DNA of 64,000 nt from CAYRXM01 sp964449465 (GTDB lineage: Bacteria > Chloroflexota > Anaerolineae > JAFGEY01), in NCBI GenBank assembly GCA_964449465.1, contig CAYVBK010000010.1, positions 68,566 to 132,565 of the forward strand. Reading direction: 5' to 3'. Of the stretch, positions 1-7,153 are shown piece after piece. The notes beneath the pieces are model-generated. The model did not search any database. It saw only the letters and a program-made list of their open reading frames with translations, and had not been told where the DNA came from. A program made the position numbers and the translations under genes. Every line of letters starts with the position of its first letter. Position 1 is the first letter of the stretch.

Positions 1-2717
1 CCTTGTGCTATGGTCGAACGATCCACCGTTTTGGCGGCCTGCGGCCCCGACAGGTGGGCGGCGATGGCGGCACGGGTGGCGGTCAGGTCGGTGGGCACGC
101 GGCTGAACAGCGTGCGCGAGGCCACCAACGATTCGATCAGCGCATCGGCCGTGCCGCGCACGCCGATCTGTGGATCGCCGCCATTGAGCAGCCATAGATA
201 TTCGTAATCTTCCATCCCATCACGCAGATTTTCCCAGCGGATCGAAGGCACCAGGCGGTTGCCGTTGGCCCCGCAAGAGGGCAGGTTGCTGTTGTCTTTG
301 CGAGGCGGATAAAAGAAAAAGCCATCGCCGTTGTCCTGACCGGTGACATTGGGTGTGGTCCAGGGGTTGGGCGACCAGTCGGTGGTGCTGTAATGCAGCA
401 GGCCGTCTACCCGCTCGGCCCAGGCCAGCCAGGGGGTGATGCGCGCCTCAATGCCAGGATGGCTCATCAAAATGGGGTTGGGCAGAGGCGGGTTATCTCC
501 GTACAAATAATACCACCAAACCTCTTCGTTATGGTTTTTTTGGCGATCCTGGCTCTTGACCGGTTCGTAATTGCTGATCGTGGGCATCCAGATGTCAATT
601 TTGGCCGTGCCATAGGTGAGGTTGTTATAGATGCGTGCCTCGACCTGCTCGGATACCATCAGGCGCAAGTGTGGCGCCGCCGTTTTGTACATGCGCGCCA
701 GATAGGCCACGATGTCATAGTCACTCCACGTTTGCGGCTCGTTGACAATGTGCGCATAGGCCTTTTGCGTATAGTCGTGGGCAGGATCGGCGATAAAGCT
801 GTCTAGCGTGCCGAGGTAGGTTTGCCACTTGGCATTGTACGCGCTGTTGCCGGGCGGGTCGCTGTCGCGCGAGAGGCTGCAAAACGAACTGGGGCGGCTG
901 TCGGGCGGCCAGTTGGAGGCCGGGCCAAAGGCTAAAAAGGCCGGAAAGCCATAGCCGCCGTTAAAGCCATATTTTGCCAGCACATACTTGTCACCTTGAT
1001 ACGTAAAATACCAGGGATTGCTGGTTGTTCCTACGTCCAGCGTATTGCTATTGCAGTCGAACCAGCCCGAATGGATGCCGGCCGGCCAGCCCACGCCCTT
1101 GGGGATGAGGCGGTGATTGATAAAATCTTGTTTGAACGCATCTACCACGTTCCAATAGCAGGTCCAGTCGCCGGCGGTGCCGCGGTACACCGTCTCTACC
1201 AGGCGGCTCCAATCAAAGCCCCATTCCGACATCAGGTGGATTTCGCGGGGCAGGGCAAAATTCCACACCTGTAATTCGACCGGGATGGACGCACTGCCGA
1301 TGGTGACGATGGCCTGATAAACCCCCGGTGCGGCATCCCACGGCACCTGCACGGTGAACCACAGCGGCTGATTCTGGCTGGCTGCAAAACCAACCGTTTC
1401 ACCGTTGTTCAGCGGCCACAGGGGGTCGGGCCATGGCCCAAAACGGTCAAACTGATCGCCGGCTGTGGTAATGTTGACATAATCCACACGGTGGATGGTG
1501 ATACCTCCGATCACATTGCTGCCCTGGGCAAAGTTGCTCACACTGACCGGCAGATTTTGCGCCGTGGGCGAGCGCACCACGATCTGGAACGGCTCAAACT
1601 CGCCGCGCGCCGCATAGATGCGCAAAGGCTGGCTGGATACCGGCGCGGCCATATTTTGCTGGATTTTTTCGATGGTCGGCGCGGCCCACACAGACAGGCT
1701 GCCGGTGCTGGCTCCGCTGATCTGATGATAATAGCCGCCGGCTTCGGGGCTGCCGGCTGTCGCCGTGAGCGTAGCCGTCCCCAGACTGGCCAGGGCAGGC
1801 TGGGGATGGCCTTCGTGGGTCAGCACATCAAAATAGATGTAAAATTTCGTCGTACTGCCATCGGCAGTCCATTTGATCGTGCCGTTGTCTTGATCTACCA
1901 GGCGCAGGTTGTCAAACCACAAGGTCAACACATCACCGTCGTCCCACCAACCGTTGGGCCCCTGTGTGTCGCCATCCACATTGTCGCGGGTATGAAATTC
2001 CAGGCGGGTGATGCTGGACAGGTTCAGGCCGTTGGTCGACCAGCATTTGTCCAGTGGGTTGAGCGACACACTGACCGGATTCCAACGGTCCAGGGCCAGG
2101 GGCGGGCCGCCCTGCGTGACCGCGCTGCCGCCGCAGGCGTTGTACACTTTGAACCAGTACAGGTCGGGGGCCTGATCCAGCGCGCTGGCGTTGACCTCCG
2201 GCCACACGTCGTAAAGCAGCGTTTCATACGCGCTCCAGTTGGTGATGCTGGAGGGGTGAAATTCGACTCCGGGATAGCCGTAACCTTTGGCGCGGTTTTC
2301 GATCACTGCCTTGACCGAACGGCTGCCCTGCGAGAACCGCACCGCATCGGTAGACAGGCTGCCGCCATTAGTGTTGACACTGTTCAGGCTCCAGCCGGTG
2401 GTCGCTTCGGCGTCATTGAGCAAGACGCTGTAGGTTTCGGCGTGCGCGACCGGGCTGCCGGGGTTGACGCCCTGATAGGGCACCACCCGGATCGAGCGCA
2501 TGTCCAGCCGGCCCTGGTTGAGCCCCAGTGCGTTCAACAGGGTGCTAAAATTGAGAGCGGCCTGGGCTACGCCGCTGCCGTTCACTGTGACCGGCAGGCG
2601 ATAAGGCCAGGCCTCATTCCACCAAAGGTCGGCCGAGGCGGCCTGCGCCGGCGGCAACACTGGCCAGGGCTGCACCAAAAGAATGCAAATCAACAGACAC
2701 ACCAGACCTCGTTTCAT
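1..2717 (-). CDS. Secreted DUF4091 (glycoside hydrolase-like) protein, C-terminus beyond the window
   Basis: The minus-strand frame from the ATG at 2717 stays open to base 1, giving about 905 residues with no stop, so the gene is cut by the window edge. Residues 1-26 form a signal peptide (MKRG, hydrophobic core, AQA). Residues about 30-60 (WWNEAWPYRLPVTV) look like a DUF2341 domain. The C-terminal half carries DUF4091 signatures: HIVNEP with E660, and ENLRDGMEDYEYLWLL at about 829-844. DUF4091 proteins are predicted (beta/alpha)8-barrel glycosidase-like enzymes; the substrate is unknown. The ATG overlaps the stop of the upstream nucleotidyltransferase gene (ATGA), so the two are translationally coupled. 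The protein is probably exported and acts on polysaccharide or glycoprotein. Confidence 0.85.
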   Translation of the reverse strand, partial: MKRGLVCLLICILLVQPWPVLPPAQAASADLWWNEAWPYRLPVTVNGSGVAQAALNFSTLLNALGLNQGRLDMRSIRVVPYQGVNPGSPVAHAETYSVLLNDAEATTGWSLNSVNTNGGSLSTDAVRFSQGSRSVKAVIENRAKGYGYPGVEFHPSSITNWSAYETLLYDVWPEVNASALDQAPDLYWFKVYNACGGSAVTQGGPPLALDRWNPVSVSLNPLDKCWSTNGLNLSSITRLEFHTRDNVDGDTQGPNGWWDDGDVLTLWFDNLRLVDQDNGTIKWTADGSTTKFYIYFDVLTHEGHPQPALASLGTATLTATAGSPEAGGYYHQISGASTGSLSVWAAPTIEKIQQNMAAPVSSQPLRIYAARGEFEPFQIVVRSPTAQNLPVSVSNFAQGSNVIGGITIHRVDYVNITTAGDQFDRFGPWPDPLWPLNNGETVGFAASQNQPLWFTVQVPWDAAPGVYQAIVTIGSASIPVELQVWNFALPREIHLMSEWGFDWSRLVETVYRGTAGDWTCYWNVVDAFKQDFINHRLIPKGVGWPAGIHSGWFDCNSNTLDVGTTSNPWYFTYQGDKYVLAKYGFNGGYGFPAFLAFGPASNWPPDSRPSSFCSLSRDSDPPGNSAYNAKWQTYLGTLDSFIADPAHDYTQKAYAHIVNEPQTWSDYDIVAYLARMYKTAAPHLRLMVSEQVEARIYNNLTYGTAKIDIWMPTISNYEPVKSQDRQKNHNEEVWWYYLYGDNPPLPNPILMSHPGIEARITPWLAWAERVDGLLHYSTTDWSPNPWTTPNVTGQDNGDGFFFYPPRKDNSNLPSCGANGNRLVPSIRWENLRDGMEDYEYLWLLNGGDPQIGVRGTADALIESLVASRTLFSRVPTDLTATRAAIAAHLSGPQAAKTVDRSTIAQ

Positions 2718-3289
2718 CGTTCCACCTCCAATTGTTTTTTGATCGCCTCGTAATCTTGAAGAGTGTCTATATCCATCAAAATGCCCGGATCATCTACCTC
2801 CACCCATACCCGCTCCTGGCTCAGCACATAATCGCGCAGGGTGATCTGGGCGGGCAAGGATAGAATGTCGGCGATGCAGGCGCGATCAAACAGAACCGGG
2901 TGTCCCGGCCGGCTCCGATGTGTGGGGACGATCACCCGGCTCTGTGTCGCCAATAGCGCTGCATATACCGTTGGGGCAATCAGCGGGCAGTCGCCGGGCA
3001 GGAGAAAAAAGCGGTCTCCGCCGATGCTGTTCACGCCAACGCACACCGAACTGAACATACCCTCGGCAAAGCGCGGATTGAACACGCACTCGATCTTTCG
3101 ATAAGGGGCCAAAATTTCCTCGATCAAGACGCGGTTCCAGCCGGTGACGACGACGACCCGCTCCGTCCAGGCCAGCATGCCCTCTACGCTGTGCTGGATG
3201 ACGGTTTTGTCGCCCAATGGCAGGGTCATTTTGTATTGTGGGCTGCGGCTGGACAGCCCGGCCGCCAAAACAATGCCTTGAATAGACAT
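2714..3289 (-). CDS. MobA-like NTP transferase (molybdenum cofactor cytidylyltransferase-like)
   Basis: This 191-residue protein has the NTP_transf_3 (MobA/MocA-like) fold. The N-terminal nucleotide loop LAAGLSSR is at residues 8-15 and is followed by a Lys (YKMTLPLG). The metal-binding LLPGDCPLI segment is near 96-104, GHPVLF near 128, and the C-terminal motif is DIDTLQDY. Family members transfer CMP or GMP to molybdopterin or activate sugars and alcohols, and the sequence alone does not fix the substrate. No Mo-enzyme gene is adjacent; the downstream coupled gene is a secreted DUF4091 protein. The start has no visible Shine-Dalgarno and lies about 6 nt from a good -10 (TAAACT), so the mRNA may be leaderless. 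Confidence 0.8.
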   Translation of the reverse strand: MSIQGIVLAAGLSSRSPQYKMTLPLGDKTVIQHSVEGMLAWTERVVVVTGWNRVLIEEILAPYRKIECVFNPRFAEGMFSSVCVGVNSIGGDRFFLLPGDCPLIAPTVYAALLATQSRVIVPTHRSRPGHPVLFDRACIADILSLPAQITLRDYVLSQERVWVEVDDPGILMDIDTLQDYEAIKKQLEVER

Positions 3290-3295
3290 GCTGTC

Positions 3296-3343
3296 AGTTT
3301 ACCACAGATAGGGCGATGGCGTCAATTGAATCTGTGGTATAAT
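3296..3343. promoter_or_regulatory. Divergent promoters with a palindromic operator between the MobA-like and WYL genes
   Basis: A perfect 10-bp inverted repeat TACCACAGAT (3300-3309) / ATCTGTGGTA (3330-3339), with centres 30 bp apart, lies between the two divergent genes. The right arm overlaps an extended -10 TGGTATAAT (TATAAT 3338-3343) for the WYL gene. The left arm overlaps a minus-strand -10 TAAACT (3301-3296), which has its -35 TTGACG at 3325-3320 and an 18-bp spacer. The placement suggests one regulator, possibly the WYL protein, controlling both directions. Confidence 0.6.
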
Positions 3344-3373
3344 AGCGGCTATACAGAAACGGAGTTTTTACCG

Positions 3374-4342
3374 ATGAGCAATGTGGCAACCCGTCTGATT
3401 TCGTTGATTTTGCTGCTGCAATCGCGCGCCAGTTGGAAGGCTGCCGACCTGGCCCAAGAGTTGAACGTCTCTGAGCGCACAGTGCATCGCTACATGGCCA
3501 TGCTGGAAGAGATGGGCATTCCCCTGTATTCGGAGCGCGGGCCTTATGGCGGTTTTGCCCTGGTGCGCGGCTATAAACTGCCGCCGCTGATCTTTACCGC
3601 CGAAGAAGCCACCGTGCTGTATATGGGCGCCAACCTGGTCGGCCAGATATGGGGGCAGACTTACAAAGACGCGGTCACATCGGTCACGGCCAAGCTGGAC
3701 AATGTCTTGCCTGATGACCTGCGGCAAGAGGTGGCAGAGGTCCAGCAGAATCTGGTGGTTTCGGCCATGACCGCCCGCGATTATCGGCCCTGGCAGGCCA
3801 CCATCCATACCCTGCGCGAGTGCATTGCCAACCGTCGCTGTGTCAGCCTGGTGTATCACAGTTTCGAGTTGGAAAAGACCGAGCGGATTGTCGAGCCATA
3901 TGCCCTGACCTTGCAATGGGGGCTGTGGTATCTGGTGGGGTTTTGTCACTTGCGGCAAGATTTGCGCACCTTTCGCATTGATCGCATCCACCAGGCGATG
4001 GCGATCAAAGAGTGCTTTGCCAAACCGCGCGATTTTGACGTGCGCCAGTATATGGAGCGGACGATGCATTTTGAGCCGACCTATCGCGTCTATGTCCACC
4101 TCAGCGAGCAGATTGCCGCCCAGGTGCGTGAGCATCAGGGGCATTGGATGGACATTGAGGAGCATGCCGACGGCTCGATCACTGTGCGATTTGGCGTGGC
4201 CAGCCTGGATTGGACGGTGGGTTGGGTGTTAAGCCTGGGCGATCAGGCGCGCGCCATCGAGCCGCCAGAATTGATCGCTCGCGTTCGCCATGCTGCGCTG
4301 GGCGCACTGCGGCAGTATGCCGATTTATTGGAGGAGAAATGA
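3374..4342 (+). CDS. WYL-domain HTH transcriptional regulator (YafY/DeoR type)
   Basis: The open frame extends further upstream, but the ATG at 3374 has a CGGAG site and sits just downstream of the promoter; it gives 322 residues. The N-terminal winged HTH covers about residues 8-60 (WKAADLAQELNVSERTVHRYMAMLEEMGIP, here as separate helices) followed by the wing GPYGGFALVRGYKLPPL. The C-terminal half contains the WYL domain (LQWGLWYLVGFCHLRQDLRTFRIDRI is its core region) and a WCX-like end. WYL regulators bind ligands or nucleic acid and control transcription. The stop overlaps the start of the GH105 gene, so regulator and hydrolase are coupled. A palindrome in its own promoter suggests autoregulation. 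Confidence 0.88.
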   Translation: MSNVATRLISLILLLQSRASWKAADLAQELNVSERTVHRYMAMLEEMGIPLYSERGPYGGFALVRGYKLPPLIFTAEEATVLYMGANLVGQIWGQTYKDAVTSVTAKLDNVLPDDLRQEVAEVQQNLVVSAMTARDYRPWQATIHTLRECIANRRCVSLVYHSFELEKTERIVEPYALTLQWGLWYLVGFCHLRQDLRTFRIDRIHQAMAIKECFAKPRDFDVRQYMERTMHFEPTYRVYVHLSEQIAAQVREHQGHWMDIEEHADGSITVRFGVASLDWTVGWVLSLGDQARAIEPPELIARVRHAALGALRQYADLLEEK

Positions 4343-5289
4343 TGAGCGATGTGTTGATTGAGCAGGTCAAGACAGCTTTGCTGGCGATGCAGCGAAACTC
4401 GTGGGAGCAAGGCACGGCCGCCCAGGCCTTTTTAGAGCTGGGCGACGATGACCTGGTGATTTTGATGGCCTACGAGGCCGTCAACCGCCAGCATGCGGAT
4501 GGTCGGCTGGCCCTGATGCGGCCCGATGAGGCCTTTAACGATCCGGCATCGAACGGCGAGGCCCTGTTGCACGCTGCTCGCCTGACCGGCGACGAATCGC
4601 TCCTCCGGGCGGCGCACCGAATGAGGGATTATCTGCTGTATCGCGCGCCCAAGACCGACGATGGCATCATCTTTCACCTGGGCCGCCAGGTGTGGATTGA
4701 TGCCATGTACATGTCGCCGCCGTTTTTGGCCGTGGTGGGCTGCGCCGATGAAGCGATCCGGCAGATTGAGGGGTTTCGACAACGACTGTGGCATCCCGAC
4801 AAAAAGCTCTATGCGCACATGTGGGATGAAGACCGCCACGATTTTGCCCGCCGCGATTTTTGGGGTGTGGGCAACGGTTGGGCCGCCGCCGGCCTGGCGC
4901 GGGTCATTCGCACCTTGCCCCCAGAGATGGCCGATTGTCAAAGGCGGCTGATCGGCTATGCGCGTGATGTGCTGGATGGCTGTCTGGCCTGGATGCGCCC
5001 GGACGGCCTGTTTCACAATGTGGTGGACGACTCGACCACGTTTGTCGAGGTCAACCTGTCGCAAATGCTGGCCTATACCATTTTTTGCGGTTTGAGAGAA
5101 GGCTGGCTGGACGAGTCGTTTCGGCCGGCGGCCAGGCAGATGCAACAGGCCGCACGGTCGCGAGTAGATCGGCAGGGGCTGGTGCAGGGTGTGTGCGGCG
5201 CTCCCGAGTTTAATCATCCCGGAACGGCCCCCGAAGGGCAGGCTTTTTTCTTGCTGATGCAGGCTGCCGCCGGCAAAGAGGATATTTGA
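4339..5289 (+). CDS. Glycosyl hydrolase family 88/105 (unsaturated glucuronyl/rhamnogalacturonyl hydrolase-like)
   Basis: The protein has 316 residues starting MMSDVLIEQ, with its ATG overlapping the WYL stop (ATGA) and a GGAGGAGA site upstream. GH88/105 features are MYMSPPFLA (about 130), the DFWGVGNGWAAAGL segment (about 175-187) typical of the (alpha/alpha)6 barrel, and a C-terminal GTAPEGQAFFLLM. There is no signal peptide, so it is predicted to be cytosolic and to split unsaturated uronic-acid disaccharides produced by polysaccharide lyases. No lyase or transporter is adjacent. Coupling to a WYL regulator suggests substrate-controlled expression. The family is clear; the exact substrate is not. 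Confidence 0.85.
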   Translation: MMSDVLIEQVKTALLAMQRNSWEQGTAAQAFLELGDDDLVILMAYEAVNRQHADGRLALMRPDEAFNDPASNGEALLHAARLTGDESLLRAAHRMRDYLLYRAPKTDDGIIFHLGRQVWIDAMYMSPPFLAVVGCADEAIRQIEGFRQRLWHPDKKLYAHMWDEDRHDFARRDFWGVGNGWAAAGLARVIRTLPPEMADCQRRLIGYARDVLDGCLAWMRPDGLFHNVVDDSTTFVEVNLSQMLAYTIFCGLREGWLDESFRPAARQMQQAARSRVDRQGLVQGVCGAPEFNHPGTAPEGQAFFLLMQAAAGKEDI

Positions 5290-5313
5290 CAGGTTGCTCA
5301 ATTGGAGTAAAAT
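5286..5313 (+). promoter_or_regulatory. Promoter of the small transcription unit
   Basis: TTGACA (5286-5291), a 16-bp spacer and TAAAAT (5308-5313) lie at the end of the GH105 gene. Transcription would begin near 5320 and run over the 35-codon ORF to the terminator at 5482-5516. Confidence 0.55.
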
Positions 5314-5344
5314 CACACAAAATTATTGGCTGAAAAAGGATATT

Positions 5345-5452
5345 GTGACCGTGATTGCCCATCGGCAGGCCCAAGCCCAGTTTGAACAGCAGCGCGAACA
5401 GCAGCAGTTGTCTCGCGCCGTGCGGCGTTCTCTGGGCGTCGGCGACCGATGA
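5345..5452 (+). CDS. Small Gln/Arg-rich protein of 35 residues, unknown function
   Basis: A GTG at 5345 preceded by AAAAGGA (5 nt away) opens a 35-residue frame, MTVIAHRQAQAQFEQQREQ and onwards, ending VRRSLGVGDR. It is rich in Gln and Arg and predicted helical, and I recognise no family. It has its own promoter and a strong terminator, which supports a real transcript of about 195 nt. That transcript could be a small mRNA or a small RNA. Confidence 0.45.
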   Translation: MTVIAHRQAQAQFEQQREQQQLSRAVRRSLGVGDR

Positions 5453-5481
5453 GCAAGTCACCTCATCTATCGCTCTGACTC

Positions 5482-5516
5482 GAGGGGCGGCGCACCAGGC
5501 GCCGCCCCTCTTTTTT
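5482..5516 (+). terminator. Rho-independent terminator
   Basis: A perfect 12-bp stem GAGGGGCGGCGC / GCGCCGCCCCTC with loop ACCAG is followed by six T. It ends the small unit just ahead of gltX. Confidence 0.9.
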
Positions 5517-5534
5517 GTTTGAAAGGATATGGAA

Positions 5535-7028
5535 ATGGATGAGAAAAGACCTGTGCGCGTGCGCATTGCGCCCAGCCCTACCGGCAACTGTCATGTGGGC
5601 ACGGCGCGCAATGCTCTGTACAACCTGCTTTTTGCCCGGCAGCGCGGCGGCGCGTTTATCTTGCGCAGCGATGACACTGATGCCCGCCGCTCTACATTGG
5701 CTTCAGAGCAGGGGGTGCTGGAAGGGCTGCGCTGGCTGGGGCTATATTGGGACGAAGGCCCCGATGTGGGCGGCCCTTATGGCCCCTATCGTCAGTCGCA
5801 GCGGCGCGACCTGTATGCGGCCTATGCCCGCAGGTTGATGGACGCAGGTCGGGCGTATCATTGTTTTTGCACCCCCGATGAGTTGGAGCAGCAGCGGCAG
5901 CAGGCGCAACAGGCCGGCGTGCCCTTCAAGTATGATGGCCGGTGTCGGTTGTTGGAGTGCGGCGAGGTGCGGCGACGCTTGCGCGCCGGCACGCCCTCGG
6001 TGATGCGCTTTGCCATCGAGCCGAGGGTCATCGGCTATGCCGACCTGGTGCAGGGCTATCTGGAGCAGGACGGCGCGCTGCTGGGCGATCCGGTGATCAT
6101 CAAATCGGATGGACAGCCGACCTACAGTTTTGCCACGGTGGTAGACGAGATCGAGATGAAAATCTCGCACGTTTTACGGGGCGCCGAGCATATCAACAAT
6201 ACATTTCTCCAACTGGAAATGTATGCTGCGTTGGACGCCGAGCCGCCGGCGTTTGGACATTTCAGCCTGCTGCTCAACCCCGACCGTTCCAAGATCAGCA
6301 AGCGTACCGGGGCGACCTTTGTGGGCGAGTTTCGCCAGATGGGTTATTTGCCCGAAGCCATGATCAACCATCTGGCCCTCAGTGGTTGGAATCCCGGCAA
6401 TGAGCAGGAATTTTTCACCTGGGATGATCTGCTGGCTTGCTTTTCGTTGGAGCGATGCGGCCAGGCCAATGCCATTTTTGACCGGACCAGGCTGTTGTGG
6501 CTCAATGGCTGCCATATCCGCCGCCTGGACGCCGAGACGCTGGCGCGGCGTGCTGCGCCCTATTTGATCGAGGCCGGTTTACTGGATGATCGGTCATCGG
6601 ATGGGGCCGGATGGGCGCGCCTGACACAGTGGTTGGCTCTGGAGCAAGAGCGGCTCAAAACGCTGGCCGATGCGCCCGACTTGCTGCGCTTCTTTTTTGA
6701 GGATCCGCCGCCGATGGATTGCATTCGGCTGCTTCAGACCAATCGTTTTGCCCGGCATCACTCGTTGGTTGTGCTGCGCGCTGCTTTTAATCTCTCTATC
6801 GCTGCTTTGAGCGATCTGGACAACTGGGTGCCGGCCGATCTGGAAAGCGCGCTCGATGCTCAAATAGAGAATCTGGGATGGTCGCGCGCCGACCTGTTGA
6901 TGCCGCTGCGCGTGGCCGTGAGCGGTCGTGAGGCTACCCCGCCGCTGTTCGAGACGTTGGCCTGTCTGGGGCGGGCGGCGACGCTGCGACGGCTGAATGT
7001 GCTGGTGAATGAACTGGCGGCCGCCTGA
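5535..7028 (+). CDS. gltX: Glutamate--tRNA ligase
   Basis: This class I aminoacyl-tRNA synthetase charges tRNA-Glu in the cytosol. The N-terminus RVRIAPSPTGNCHVGTARNALYN contains the HIGH-type signature (HVGT). GDPVIIKSDGQPTYSFATVVDE and HVLRGAEH are the usual catalytic-core blocks, and the KMSKS equivalent is SKISKRTG. The C-terminal anticodon-binding domain follows, ending in a typical LARLG-like segment (LACLGRAATLRRL). Two in-frame ATGs exist. The one at 5535 has the AAAGGA site at 7-nt spacing; the one at 5529 is too close. The 497-residue length is normal. The gene stands alone between a terminator and a promoter. Confidence 0.95.
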   Translation: MDEKRPVRVRIAPSPTGNCHVGTARNALYNLLFARQRGGAFILRSDDTDARRSTLASEQGVLEGLRWLGLYWDEGPDVGGPYGPYRQSQRRDLYAAYARRLMDAGRAYHCFCTPDELEQQRQQAQQAGVPFKYDGRCRLLECGEVRRRLRAGTPSVMRFAIEPRVIGYADLVQGYLEQDGALLGDPVIIKSDGQPTYSFATVVDEIEMKISHVLRGAEHINNTFLQLEMYAALDAEPPAFGHFSLLLNPDRSKISKRTGATFVGEFRQMGYLPEAMINHLALSGWNPGNEQEFFTWDDLLACFSLERCGQANAIFDRTRLLWLNGCHIRRLDAETLARRAAPYLIEAGLLDDRSSDGAGWARLTQWLALEQERLKTLADAPDLLRFFFEDPPPMDCIRLLQTNRFARHHSLVVLRAAFNLSIAALSDLDNWVPADLESALDAQIENLGWSRADLLMPLRVAVSGREATPPLFETLACLGRAATLRRLNVLVNELAAA

Positions 7029-7085
7029 GGCCCGGCAGACTGAGGGACACCAGGCGGCCCAATGCACCTTTCAGGATGTGCTCAG

Positions 7086-7114
7086 TTGCCCAATCTGTGT
7101 TTACATGCTACAAT
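7086..7114 (+). promoter_or_regulatory. Promoter upstream of the CHASE4-type hybrid kinase
   Basis: TTGCCC (7086-7091), a 17-bp spacer and an extended -10 TGCTACAAT (TACAAT 7109-7114) lie 40 nt ahead of the kinase start. Confidence 0.55.
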
Positions 7115-7153
7115 TTCCCCAGCAAGTCGAATGTTGGGGGAAAAGGAGCCGGA

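Noticed and set aside
1491..2753. 420-codon plus-strand open frame
   Set aside because: It is antisense to the DUF4091 gene, has low-complexity composition and no domain; the minus frame encodes a recognisable protein.
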